A DNA stretch of 64,000 bases, from positions 5,355,635 to 5,419,634 of the forward strand of contig VUYV01000004.1 in assembly GCA_008711295.1 (NCBI GenBank), in the 5' to 3' direction. How positions within the stretch are numbered: position 1 is the stretch's first letter; each line of letters begins with the position of its first letter. A program made the position numbers and the translations under genes. This DNA comes from Anarhynchus alexandrinus. Its lineage: Eukaryota; Chordata; Aves; Charadriiformes; Charadriidae. Positions 11,085 through 22,385 of the stretch are shown here, piece by piece. The notes under the pieces were generated by a model, which saw only the letters and a program-made list of their open reading frames with translations, did no database searches and was not told the DNA's origin.

Positions 11085-12200
11085 CTAAGCTCCAGGCTGG
11101 GGGGAAAAAAGGATATATTCAGCCTGACAATGCCCCAGATGTCATCCACGCACATTCTCATGAGTGTGGCCTGATGGACAAGTTGGTCTTTGTGTGTTCC
11201 CTTCTGGAGAAGGCAAGAGGAGGGCAGCAAGCCCAAGACCAGGCAATCAGAGGCGGAGAAGTGCCTGCTGCTGGGTTATTCCCCTGAGGCTTCATACAGG
11301 GGGAGCGCATGGAAAACCTGGGTCTTTTTTAAGGGAAAGACCCCCAAAAAGCTGGGGGTTTTGCAGAGAAAGCAGCACATTCTCTGCCACAGGAGGAAAG
11401 CATGAAAGGTGTAGCACAGGGGTCAGAGAACCCACGACACCTCTGGGTGGGCAGCCGCGTCCCCAGGGTGAGGTGTGCCCCAATGGGGGTGCTCAGGAAA
11501 GACAGGGGACCGATGGCGCACAGCATCAGCTCGGCCGGTGCCAAGAGGCCGCTCAGGGCACGGGCAGCATCTCCCTGCACAGCGCTGCCTTCGCCTCCCT
11601 GGCACCCAGGTTTACCAGCCTGCCTCCGCTGTCGCTGCCTGTACGGGCATCCAGAGAGCACCGAGACACGGCTCTGCCAGGAGGGCTCTGCATCGCTGGT
11701 GGCAGCAGAGATGGGCACAGGTGAAGTGGCGACATGCCCACCGCTGTGCCTGGCGGCTCGGGGTCGCCTCCGCGCCATGCAGCTCCCCAGCTGCTAAGCT
11801 CAGCCCGGTGGGAGGCGATGCCCCAGCGCTAACAACTATTCTGACACGCAGCACTATAGTAAGCCCAGTGAGGGAACGCTATCGCTGCCAAGAAGCAAAA
11901 AAAAAATCCCCACCAAAAAGGTTTCCATGGCTATTGTATCCCATCAGCTCTTCTTACCTCTTCAAATGGAAACGTTCCTTAGAAGGTTTATTGTTATTAT
12001 TAATGTCTATAAAATGCATCCTTCTCTCCTATGCCTTGTTTCACAGATCAGCCTGCATTTTGTGCATTTTCTGCACAGACACGGAGGGATGCGCTGCACT
12101 TCCAGCAGGCACTCTGGGAAGTCTGACAAGGGCAGCAAGCTCTTGGTTTCCCTGGCCACCATCCCCAGGTTAATGTGTTTGCAAGACAAACTGTTGTCAG
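11085..12200. other. GC-rich gene-free DNA downstream of CR1 copy 2
   Basis: No gene was recognised. The interval 11400-11830 is GC-rich with scattered CpGs and supports open frames of 130-230 codons on the plus strand and up to about 150 on the minus strand. Long frames on both strands at once point to base composition and not to coding. Small nested inverted repeats lie at 11321-11361. An A-run lies near 11897-11906. Confidence 0.5.
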
Positions 12201-15200
12201 AAACATTAGGGGCAGTCCCTAGGGATAACGCTTTGGAAGTGAAGGCATTCACTCCTGGATGGACGAATAGAAAACAGGCTATAGATAACCTTGAGAGCCA
12301 GCAGAGATCTGCAGCCTCTCTGAGAGCAGAACTTGGAGCTGGAGCCATGAGAAGACTGAGGGCAGGTGGAGTCGTCTGTCTCAGCGAGCAGTGAAGCCTG
12401 GCTGCTGAGACTGGGAGTCCTGGCTGTTCCTCTCGTACAGCTCTCGCAGTATGCCATGATCTGGTCTTGAACATTGGCCAAATCCCTGGAGAAGCTCAAG
12501 CGTCAGCTCTGCCCATCAAGCCCTGAGCTTGCTGGCATGTTTTCAATTTGGATTTACAGCACATTAAAGCACGGGGAGGGGGCAGGGGTGAGAGAAGGCT
12601 GAGCTGCGGGCACACCACGTAGCAGAGCATCTCTGGTAGGTGCCCCAGCCGCGGCGCAGGCAGAGCCCAGCGCAGAGCCCTGCCGCCGTGGGTATGGGCT
12701 GTGCGCGGCACGGCGTGGTGCTCCGCTCCCACCCATCGGCTTTTCCTCGCTGCCCTTGTTAGTTTGTACCAGGAGCCCTGGGCAGCAGGACTCCTGACAC
12801 GGCCGTAATGTAATTTTGCATGTGTTAATTTCATTTCTTGGCTTTGCTTAATATCAGTTATTATTCTGCTGAGATCGTAACCAGGAACGGGTGAAGCTGG
12901 TTCAGAGAAAACAGCCAAGCCCATGCCTTTCATTTCCCCTCTCCTCTCGGCTGCCGTGACCTTTGCCCGTTATTAGAACCAAAATTGAAATAAGCCTTTT
13001 CTTTCTGAGGCTCTGAAATACTCAGCTCTGAGTCAAATTCATGGAAGAAGGGAACTGATTCAGACGGCCACAAGCTATTGTTTCAGTTCCACCTTAAAGC
13101 AGTTCCAGTTCTGTCAGCTCTTTTCTTTCCTCCTTTTAAAACGCAGCTGGGAGCAACCCAGTAAGAGACCAGTTGACACTGGGGATGGAGGCTCCGGGCT
13201 GCCCCTGGCTCCTTCCAAAGCCTCTACACCCCCAGAGGGCATTGTGGCAAGCAGCAGCACACATCTCCCACACCATCCTGCCCAGGCAGGGGCTGCCTGT
13301 CATGCAGGGGACGGATCCTGTCCATCGCCACCCTGCTTGGAAACCAGCACCGTGCTATGGCGCATATTGGGTAGGTGGCTGCTGGGGCACAAGCTGATCC
13401 TTTGGAGCAGAGGGAGGTCACTTCGTGGTTTTATGGGCTCACAAGAAAAGCCAGCAGCTGGTACTTTACCCCTTGGAGAAGTGAAGAAGTCCCACTCAAA
13501 GGACTGCTCCGTACGGTTTTGCTCCACTGTAGCACACCTGCTATTAGCCACCACCACGACACTCCGCTGGGACATCAGCGCAACCCGCGCAGTTCCTGGA
13601 TGAAAGCTAATTGCATCAGCGTAAGCATTTTTTTTCTGGTCTCACCATGTTTCTGAACCACAGGTTTGTACTGGTACAGCGACCTCGGTCTAGCTACACC
13701 CATGCTCAGTTCTCTGGAGTAGGTAAGCCAAGCCCCTAGGAAAAAGGCTATTATGGGTTCTCTGAGTCACCATGTGCCTTCTCCGGTTGTACTTAAACCT
13801 GATACTGATCCATACTTTTGTTGAAAGCAGAAATTAAGCAGATGAACACGTAGCTGGGAAGGCACTTTAAAGACTTTTTCATCAAAGGTGATTTCAAAAT
13901 ATTTTCCAACTCGGCATTCTTTACGGTAAATACACCACCTAGGTTTCCAGGGGCCTTTGGGGTAAGAAGATCAGTGTTGTAAGGAAGCATCACCTCTGCC
14001 AAAGTCTGACATTTGAGGAGCTCCTACTTGCAAAATAACACAGGCACCTGTTGTTTGTTTTGGCAATTCTGAAATTGCAGTGTTCCCATAGACTCCACAC
14101 ACACACACCGGCTCTGGGAGAGCTCTCGGTACCGGAAAAGATTTTTGAATAAAAAAATCCTCACGGTTGCTGAGTGGTTTAGCAAAGATTGCATGAAAAA
14201 CTACCGTGCTACTGTCAAATAGCTGAGATCCAGGCCCAAAGGCCAAGAAAGTTGTCTGTTCTTGTCTTCATTGGAAGGAAAGCGTGCTAGCCATGACAGC
14301 GGCTGAGCACAGCTGCTGGGAACAGAAGCACTTCTTGACAAGGAAAGGTGGGATTTGATTTTGGAGCACCCTTTGCTACCCAGTCCCATGGAATTCTCCC
14401 AAGTAATGTGGAACCTACCCATCCTTTAGGTGTTTTATGGCCGTCTACATGTGGGATGTGACTCATCTCCAGGCCATGATGTGCTCAAGTCAGAATGACG
14501 ATCCAGATTTGGACGTTCAAGGGTGGATTCAGAAAGCCGAGCAGTGCTGCCCAGCTCTGGCAATGCTGTCGGAGTGCCAGCAGGTACAAAGGCTCCGGGA
14601 GGCAGAGCAGCCTGTAAAGCTGAGCAGAAAACCCTAATGCAGCCAAAGCTCACCCTGACTCTGGAGCACAGGCATAAGATTTCTCCTCTTCTTAGCATCT
14701 CCTATGGGTCATAGTCTGAAGCCAGTAGGAGATACATCTACACAACCTTTAAACCACTTTAAAGCTCTAAAACCACTAAGAGCTAGTGCTGGTAGGCATG
14801 CCGGCAGGCTCGAAGGTGTGTTGGTGCAGGAGCCCGGGTTAGGAGCAGGCACAGGGACGCTCAGCCCCACTCTAGGGAGGATGGGACAATGTCTGCAATG
14901 AGGCTTTCTATCCTCTTCCACAAAAAAGGCAAACCCACTGCAGAGCCGTGTGTGAAATAGCAACCTGTTACCTTAATGCCCGGCTTCTTGCCCGAAACAT
15001 GTTTGTTTTGTACAGTGTTTATGCAGAAAATTTTTTCAGACACCCAAGACAGTTGTGATTACTCACCTTAATGTTCAGCATTTATCCATATCTATCTCAC
15101 GGTAGTTAACACCCGCGAGTCAGCCAGGCTTAGCAAATCTTTGCCCTTTTCTGCATTATTGATCTGACATTTCCTCTGGAGTATTTCAACTGAGAATTAA

Positions 15201-17295
15201 ATTAACGCCGTATCTATGGACATTACCTAGTTAAAACAGACCAGCTGCATAGACTGGCACACCCTTTGTTTAGTCAATCACAATCTTCCTTTATTAATTC
15301 ATGAAACCTTGTTGTTATTTCTTAAAAGTGGAAGATGCCATTAGTAATGCTAATGAAAACTACCAGACTCATTACGCCCAGCGCTCTCCAGACAACCCCG
15401 AAAGAGCGCTCTCCATCCTATGGAGGTCTCGCTCTGCGATTCCCAGGCAATAACACGTCGTGTGCTTTTCGTCAGACATGTTGTCAGGAGGAGATATGCC
15501 TGGCCATTAACAGTGTCCTGACCAGGCGTACCAGCCCACTGCTGAATTTGGGGCATCTCCAGGGGTCCCCTGGAACAGCCCCGCATTAGTCCTGGCACCA
15601 AGGAGAAGACAGCATGGGTGTGAAAGGCATCATCTCAGCTCTTTCCCTCACCTCCCACGTTCTCTTTTCAAGCTTAAACTATCCGATTATTTCCGTGGTT
15701 AAATATTCATTTTCCCTTTTGCTTTTATGTCACAGAAGCGCCATCGAAGGATCAGCAGGAAAAACAAATGACTTAGAAAAGACTATTTGGCCTGAGGAAG
15801 AGGTGTCCTCAGCATAGACTCAACTGCCTTCCCAGATTTACAGGGCTTTCTTTGGTATTTAATAAAGATTGCTGTTTTGACAATAAAGAGAAACATCTGC
15901 TGCCTTGTAAGTGTCTGGCCTGCTTTAACAGCCTTTATTTTTCCTTCTTAAGAGAACAGTTTGGACTGATTAAGACTCCAGCAAGTATTTTATACTTTGA
16001 TACATCCCCAGCTTGTTGAAATCTTACCTGAAATCTTTAAAAAAAAACACCCTACCCTTCCAAAACAAAATACTACATTAAATGAAAGTCTGGAGGACAT
16101 GTGAAGGCCCAGAGACTTCAAAGAGGCACTTTCAAGACTGAAGACTGGATCTAAAGACCTTTATATTGCTCCAGCCACAAAGGAGGCCTTCAGATGGGGT
16201 CTGCACAACATGCTGTGCTCAGGCTGGGCCTTCACTTGCACAAAGCTCTGCGGCAGCTGAGGGGAGTCCCAGTTTGCACACACACGTGCCTCATGAAGAC
16301 TAAACTTGGGTAAGATCTTCAGACTTTGACTCTGGCTGAAGAGCAAGGCATCCAAGAGCCACGTGCTGCCAGACGACTTAGAGGTGTCATGGGAAAAACT
16401 GAGGATGCCCTAACCCCTGCAGAAATGGGTCTTCAGAGTGAAACAAGATGAGTTTTCAGTTTGAGGGATGATAGTAAATATAGAATGAAGAAAACAAATC
16501 TAAGATGATGCTTTTTACCACAGATAAATTTCTGAAGAGGAATCAGTGCAGACTTGTCAGCTCCAAGCACGAAATACCCGTAGGTAAATAAAAATCCTCA
16601 TACCACATGTTTTGCCCTGGGTTATTCCTCCATGGAATACCTAAAAAGAGGTTTTTGCTGTAAGATTTCACTTGCTTCTTTTAAACTCTCTCACTTGTCA
16701 TTTGCAAAAAGGAAAGCTGCAATTGAAGATGATAAATGTTAATGTTGGTAAATGCACTGTGCTGGGCAAAGCCATATACTATTCAGGCAGATGATGGCTC
16801 TCTGTAAAAGTGCTTCAGTGGCGGAGATGAACCCCAGTGGAGATCAGGCTTAGGGCAGGTTTGATGCTGGTGCACGCTCCAGCACCCCATGGGGACTAGT
16901 CGTGGGGCAGGGGATTAAGCGCACGCAGCAAGTGTGTGCAGCCGCTGAGCTGTACTGAGAGACACTCCTCATGGTAAAGACTCACCTCCTGAACAGCCCT
17001 GCTCAGCAAAAAAATCTTCTCCATTTCAGAGATAGGGAAATGATGTGCTACACTTCCTCGCACAGCTTAGCTGATGCAGTTTAGGAGTAATCCGCCTTGC
17101 TTCCGCTATCAAATAAATAATAATAAAAAAAATATCCTGGCTTCTACTTACCCAAAGCTTCCAGTTGTGTCAAAGCAGGTGGTACATTTCACAAATATGC
17201 ACTGGGGATTAGGCTGGGACCACTAAACTCCTTTCACTTGTAAGATAAGAGATAGCTAAAACTCAGGTCTCCAGAGGTAGAAGGCAGACGCGTTC
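12201..17295. other. Gene-free DNA
   Basis: No gene or certain repeat was recognised over about 5 kb. A short CA run occurs near 14096-14109. The interval 12600-12760 is GC-rich. A faint MIR-like order of blocks (AGATAGGGAAAT, then a CGCACAGCTT remnant) lies at about 17030-17085 but is too weak to annotate on its own. The remainder is ordinary AT-rich sequence with only short open frames. Confidence 0.55.
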
Positions 17296-17408
17296 CCCCC
17301 GCGCTGCCCAGCTACAGCCCCCCACGCAGCCAAACCCCCAGGCAGACCCACTGCCCGGCACATCGCCCATCGCCCACCACCCACCCCCCACACCACCCTC
17401 ACCCAGGC
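17296..17408. repeat. C-rich low-complexity tract
   Basis: The plus strand has many C-runs of 3 to 6 separated by 1-6 bases, including the repeated CATCGCCC/CACCACCC pattern around 17360-17390. The minus strand is correspondingly G-rich and could form G-quadruplexes. It is flanked by AT-rich DNA, so the base-composition switch is sharp. It looks like a degenerate minisatellite and not a CpG island, because CpGs are few. Confidence 0.65.
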
Positions 17409-18100
17409 CTCTACATTTTGTTTCTCCCAATGAGATGATTGTCCCCTGTGTTAGCACAGACATTTAATTCATTCCCATCCTATAGTTTAATTGCTGAAAT
17501 CACACTATAGGACTGGGGAAGGATGCAAAACATACAAACCAAACCCCTGGAAATGTCACAACGTCACAACACCCAACCACAATCCACTTCTCTTTGCAAA
17601 GAAGAAATGACTCCAGGTCAGCTTCTGCACAGCCAGTTTATTCAGCCAAGAGAGCTGTTGGAGCAAATAATTGAGAAATAATATGATAAAACACAATATT
17701 AGCAATAACTGCCTTTACCGATGGGCCTTTGAATGAGACATGCTCGGTGTGCTGCACTCGCCCCACTTGCTGTCATTTTCTTGCTCTGAACAGATTTGCT
17801 GAAGATTTGAGCCCTAATCTATGCAATGTAACATTATCTACAGCGTTTGTATTTGTATGCTGATCTTCTGCGGTTAGACGTAGGCTTTGGCTCCCGGGGG
17901 ACTCCCTAACACAATTTGATTGTGTCTGTTCCAAACAACTGCACACCAGTTTTTACATAGAGAAAAGGTTTTGCTTTTCTTTTTAAAAATAATAATAAAC
18001 AACCCAACTGTTGTTTGGTGCCTGATGCTGATGCTCACCCTGGATTTCAGAACTGCAAAGCAGCAAAGGCATCCACTGACTTTGCCAAAGGGGCTCATCC
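17409..18100. other. Gene-free AT-rich DNA
   Basis: No gene, RNA or clear repeat was recognised. A short AATAATAATAAA stretch lies near 17986. Confidence 0.55.
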
Positions 18101-18310
18101 AGGTGCCCAAAACAAAGCGCACGAAGTCTCCGGTCACTGCTGTAAAAGCTGCTCCGGGGTGTCCATGCCGCAGCCCTTCTCCAGCGCTGCCAGGCTGGGG
18201 GACGCTGGCCCAGCGCCACGGGAACCGCACGCCCCGCTCTGACCTGGCTGGCAGCGCCTGCTCACACGAGAGGACCTCGCGATCAGGCCGTAACTCACAC
18301 ACCACCACGG
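18101..18310. promoter_or_regulatory. Orphan CpG-rich patch
   Basis: About 20 CpGs occur in roughly 200 bases within AT-rich surroundings, including the clusters at 18225-18240 and 18278-18292. No promoter motif, start codon context or exon was convincing. The open frame that crosses it on the plus strand (17920-18432) and those on the minus strand have no recognised motif. Annotated as a possible regulatory patch on composition alone. Confidence 0.25.
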
Positions 18311-18334
18311 AGACAGTCAAATTACACCAAGCAC

Positions 18335-18395
18335 AGAGCAGATCCTCAGCTGGTGTAAATCAGCGAGAGCCCACGGAGCCCATTCATTCACCAGC
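18335..18395. repeat. Relic of a palindromic amniote interspersed repeat (GATCCTCAGCTGGTGTAAAT type)
   Basis: GATCCTCAGCTGGTGTAAAT at 18341-18360 is followed by CAGCGAGAGCCCACGGAGCC. This has the layout of one arm of an old palindromic repeat that I recall as widespread in turtles, crocodilians and birds, whose arm reads GATCCTCAGCTGGTGTAAAT and runs on into AGCTCCATTGAAGTCAATGG. The second arm is absent or too decayed to see. The 20-base core is strikingly intact. The assignment is from memory of the family; no name is given because I am not certain of one. Confidence 0.5.
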
Positions 18396-18959
18396 CCAAA
18401 ATGAGATGTCTCTGAATCACTTTGCACTGTAAATTGAAGAAGCCAAACACAGACCCTAAACTGTTACCAATTAATGTTGGGTTTTTAACATGCTCAAAAT
18501 GAAACGGTCCGTGTCAGGAGCGTTATCCTGAAAGGGAAGACCACCTGCCACTCCTATGGTCACAGTCTCCCTTTTTCTTTATCTTGGGCTTCTGACTCCT
18601 TAATCTGTTGTGGAATGTCATTTAATTAAGCATTTCCAGGGTTCACTCTAGGCCGTGGGATTATGCTGTAAGCAGGCAACGCTGGCCTGAAGTTGCAATA
18701 ATTAAGGCCACGAAGGACAGCTTGGCACATTGTCTAATCAGGGAGCCAACATAAATATGCCAGAGCTGGTACTACATATTTCCACGGTAGAAGCATTCAG
18801 ACTTACTAGATGGGGTTTTCCCTAATCATACAAAGAACAGAGAAACATAGCACATTTTTCAGTTAAAACAAATAAAAAAAAGGAAATAAAAGAAAGACAT
18901 CAGAAACATTCTTGACACTACAGCACCTGCCCAGGTTTATAGCCTGTTAATAAGGGATT
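18396..18959. other. Gene-free AT-rich DNA, possible conserved non-coding segment
   Basis: No gene was recognised. The part at 18695-18780 contains ATTAAGG and TCTAATCAGGG motifs and looks like the AT-rich, transcription-factor-site-dense DNA seen in conserved non-coding elements. This is an impression, not a measurement. Confidence 0.4.
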
Positions 18960-19340
18960 GCTGAACAGTAGAACTCGGACGAGGTGGCCAGCGCGTGGCA
19001 CCGCTGTCTTTTGTGCCCCAGCTCCAAACCAGACCTCAACCTCTGGACTTGCGAGCAGCTCTGCAAGGTCAAACCCTCTCGCCAACAGGACTTCGTGCAG
19101 TTGGGCTGAGCGGAGGGAGCTGCCAGCGTGCCACCAGGGCCAGCTGTGCCCGTCCCCGCACGCTCGGCGGCAGCTCGCCCCGACGTCCGCTCAGCTGAAG
19201 CACAGCCCGGGCCAGGGCTGCAGCTGGTGAGCACTGGCGCCTCTCCATCCGCTCCACAAAGCAGCCGCTTCCTTCCAGCGCGGGGCGTCACGGTGAGCGG
19301 GGCAGCAGGCAGCTGGGTCCTTGGAGCACACGGTGGGCAA
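18960..19340. promoter_or_regulatory. Orphan GC/CpG-rich patch
   Basis: The patch is GC-rich with repeated CpGs (for example CAGCGCGTGG near 18990 and CGCTCGGCGG near 19160). It supports long open frames on both strands at once, including a plus-strand frame of 213 codons from 19128 and a minus-strand frame of 150 codons. Because both strands are open and no domain is recognisable, these are attributed to composition. It could be a distal promoter or enhancer. Confidence 0.25.
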
Positions 19341-20299
19341 CCTGGGGGAAGTAAAAGAAGAAACAGCCTCCTCAGGGTCCAGCTGTGTTCACTCACCACC
19401 TACCTCCACGCAGTCATTTACTGCCCATCGATATCTCTAGGAGGTTCAAGAGCACTCATGGTTCACATGAAGCAAACCAACCCCCTCCTACCACACTGCA
19501 GATGCAGAGGCATCTCTTGTATTCCTGCCTTCGCTTCTTACCTTCAGCTCCAGCTGAGTTGCCCAGGCTGCTCCCTGGGCATCACCTCTTCTCCTGACCA
19601 TTCTCCAGTCTCTCCTTCCCACTCCAGTCCTGCGCCCCACACCATTAGATTGTGCAGATTCAGGCAAATGCCTATGGAAAAAGACAGAAAACCTCAGCAC
19701 ATGAGCGCTGCCCACCTGGCAGGTTGCCACACTGGTGATACCCAGTGGGCACCCACCGCCCTGTGGTGATACCCACCCACTCCCAGCCTAGAGTTCTGAC
19801 ACGGGCAACACCTTCAGGCATTTTCCCCTGCTCCTCCCATGGGATGGGAATTTACACAACGTGGTGTTTCTCTTACTGATAATCCTGTTTGCTCTCCCAG
19901 TTTGCTTGGGCTTCTTATATGCTGACAGAGGTTTGTTTTATCCTTCAACATGCTTAAACACAGCAGATGGGTACAACCAGCTCAGCTACCTGCTTGAAGT
20001 CTGTACTTCGGTTATACTATGAATGCTTACAGAAATGTCTTTGAAAATGAACGAGTGTGACACTGCAGCTTTGGTTTCAAGGATTTCTATTGTTTCCAGT
20101 ATTGCCGGACATAAAAAGTTCACATAATACAACAACAGGGTTCAGGGCATTACAAAGGAAAAGGGGGAATGATGCATTCAATTAAACCAACGTGAATATG
20201 AAAGGAAGACAAACAGGCTGGTTAAAAAAAAAAAGAAGAGAGATAAATAAGAAAGAGCTGTATATTCTAGGCATAATTTCAGGTAATAGTTTGCCCTGG
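19341..20299. other. Gene-free DNA
   Basis: No gene was recognised. An A-run lies near 20226-20235. The rest is ordinary sequence with short, unconvincing open frames. Confidence 0.5.
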
Positions 20300-20425
20300 C
20301 TGCTAAACTGCAAGTTTTATGGGACAGGGAGAAACTGGTGTGTCCCCTGGTTGTACAGCACCTGGCACAGACTGGGCTTTGGTCTCTGGTGAGATGCATC
20401 AGCATATCGCACAGCTGCAACTCAA
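20300..20425 (+). repeat. Relic of an ancient amniote SINE/LINE tail (TTGTACAGCACCTGGCACA type)
   Basis: The block order AAACTGCAAG..TTTATGGGACAGGGAG (about 20305-20331), then TTGTACAGCACCTGGCACA (20351-20369), then CTGGGCTTTGGTCTCTGGTG matches an old amniote interspersed repeat that I recall. That repeat reads GTAAGCTCTTTGGGGCAGGG, then TGTACAGTGCCTAGCACA, then GGGGTCCTGGTC, and ends in an A/T-rich tail. The decay level fits an insertion older than bird diversification. There is no coding potential. The family name is left open. Confidence 0.6.
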
Positions 20426-20950
20426 ATGAAGACTTGCAGGAGCCAGGTCATTCTCCTCCTTTTATGTGCACCTGAGCAAAACACAAAACAGACTTGAAAT
20501 AAGCAATATTCTTCCTTTTTGTTCTCTGCCGAGCAGGCCGCGGAGCCGATAGCTTCAGGGCTGCGAGAGCAGCGTTACTTCCCCAGCGCCTCCTCATTAG
20601 AAACGTCTCCTGAAACACGCTGGGTGTCATATCCATTTAGTGTCAGGTGACAGGCATTTTCTTCTGTAACATTCCCTTTAACAGTAGTATTATTACTTTT
20701 ACTTGAGTGCTTTGATTTAAGCCACAGGAGATGTCACAAATTAGTGTTTACAAAACTTAACACGAGGGGGCTGTCAGTACTTGCTTGAAGACAAGGATTT
20801 AGACGGTTGAGACCCCATTGCGGAGGTAGCAGACTAATTACGGGAGCCAGGGTACAGAAGGATTCCAGACCGAAGTGCCATCTCGAGCAGAAGTGAAATT
20901 AATAATGCTCAGAGTGCTGTTCAGAGGCACAGTGGAGTGAACCCCCCCTT
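20426..20950. other. Gene-free DNA
   Basis: No gene or repeat was recognised in this stretch between the SINE-like relic and the G/T tract. Confidence 0.5.
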
Positions 20951-21026
20951 TCGGTTTTTTCCTTTGTTGTTTTTTTTTGGGGGGGGGGGGTTTTGGTTTG
21001 GGTTTTGGTTGTTTGGTTTTTTTTAA
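20951..21026. repeat. T-run / G12 / TTTTGG-type low-complexity tract
   Basis: T-runs are followed by an uninterrupted run of 12 G (20979-20990), then TTTTGG, TTTGGG, TTTTGG and TTGTTTGG units. The G-blocks at 20979-21018 could form a G-quadruplex on the plus strand. The TTTTGGGG-like spacing resembles telomeric repeats of some ciliates. It is not the vertebrate TTAGGG repeat, so an interstitial telomere is not supported. Confidence 0.8.
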
Positions 21027-22019
21027 ATACAGTGCAAAAAGGAATTAAAAGAACAGAGTGAAAGAATGCAGCTCAGCTTGGTAACTGCTCCATCTGCTTA
21101 CAGCAACGTGTATCCTGACACTGCCCGTTAGATACACAAACCCACTTAAACCATAAGGATCTCTCAGCTAACCTTACTCATAAAATGGCACTAGAGTTGT
21201 GTGTTGCAAGGGAACAGATTCCAAGAGGGCTTGAATAACGAAATTGCCTGGTGATTCAAGGAGAAGATACAAATTCTTCTATGATCCGAGAATTCACTGA
21301 TATTACCTGTTAGTTGGGAGATTGTTTTCTAGCAGTTAGCTAACCAAGTGGAAGAAATCTACTTTGTATTTGGGAAAGACTGAAAAATATATTTAATTTC
21401 TATGACTAATAAACAGTCAGGAGAAATGGAAATTTTATAAAAGTGTGATATTCAAAATCCTTCAAAGTAGAAGTACAGCAGAGATCAGTGTGCAGAGGAA
21501 TGCAGAGTATCCCTTAGAAACACAGCTCTCCTAAGAGGCCCTTCAGCAAAGCAAGGTATTCCCGTGTTCACCATTAATGAACAAAAACATGCCAGTAAAA
21601 CCACGCTAGCATTAATTCCCCAGCAATGAGAAGTTTTATACAAGTGCAGACTCCTTTGTGAAATGAACACACCATCTCAGAGCCACCGATGTAGCGGAAG
21701 GTCCCATCAGAAATCTCCTCTCCAGCCTTTCATCATGACTCATTGCACCATTCAGTGCAAATCACAAGCCACAAAATTGCATTATCAGTACAGCTCTTTT
21801 TAATCAATTCAAGGTACTGATGTTTAAATATCTCCTGTGCTAAAAAGCAATTGATGTTTAGACCCAATTTTTTTTTTAAAGAAATCATTATAACGTTCTC
21901 ATAATTGCTTATCTCTCAGAGGAAGATAACGCAGACACAGCTGCTATTTCAAAGGACATTTTGTACATGTAGCTCAGTCACATCTGAAATACAGCAGAGA
22001 TTCTCTCTAATTCAGGAAC
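21027..22019. other. Gene-free AT-rich DNA
   Basis: No gene was recognised. The interval 21770-21910 is AT-rich with TTTTTAATC, CAATTGATG and TCATTATAA motifs. It resembles conserved non-coding DNA but cannot be tested here. Confidence 0.45.
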
Positions 22020-22385
22020 CTATTTATTGCCGACTGCGTCGTGTGACAGCGCTGCGGCCTTCGTTACACTCCCAGCAGAGGTATTTATACACTGTGATTT
22101 GCCTAAGGATTCTTCCTCTGCTGGGCCCCCGTTCAGCAAAACATCGCAATAGATGCTCGAGATCACGCTCGAGTGAGTTACCGAAGAGGGCTGAGCGTCT
22201 CTACGCCGGCTTTGGGGAGCTGTTTTCCTCTAGGTGTTCCTCCCCTTATTTCTCCCAGCCAGCCACGCAGAGCACCTCGTACCTGCCCCACCAGCCACCT
22301 CTGCTCGGCGTGGGCGGGTTCAACCCTCGGCATCGCCCCCGCGCTCGCCCTTCGAGCCGCAGGCCCGCCTCTCTAATGGAAAACC
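22020..22385. promoter_or_regulatory. Orphan CpG-rich patch with two CTCGAG sites
   Basis: By hand there are about 28 CpGs in 365 bases, in contrast to CpG-poor flanks. A direct repeat GCTCGAG occurs at 22155-22161 and 22167-22173, each containing the palindrome CTCGAG (an E-box of the CANNTG-related class is not matched, but it is an XhoI-type palindrome). TATTTATAC lies at about 22082-22090, some 70 bases upstream. A 167-codon plus-strand frame (21905-22408) has no recognised motif. It is a candidate alternative promoter or CpG-island enhancer. Confidence 0.35.

Noticed and set aside
11475..12173. 232-codon plus-strand open frame
   Set aside because: It lies in GC-rich DNA beside a CR1 copy, with overlapping open frames on the other strand and no motif.
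17030..17090. Another MIR-like relic (AGATAGGGAAAT... CGCACAGCTT)
   Set aside because: Only two weak boxes match; below the standard used for the annotated copies.
19128..19769. 213-codon plus-strand open frame
   Set aside because: It is GC-rich with open frames on both strands, dominated by Ser/Pro/Ala, and has no domain or splice-like borders.
20979..21018. Interstitial telomere
   Set aside because: The units are TTTTGG/TTTGGG with a G12 run, not TTAGGG, and there is no array.
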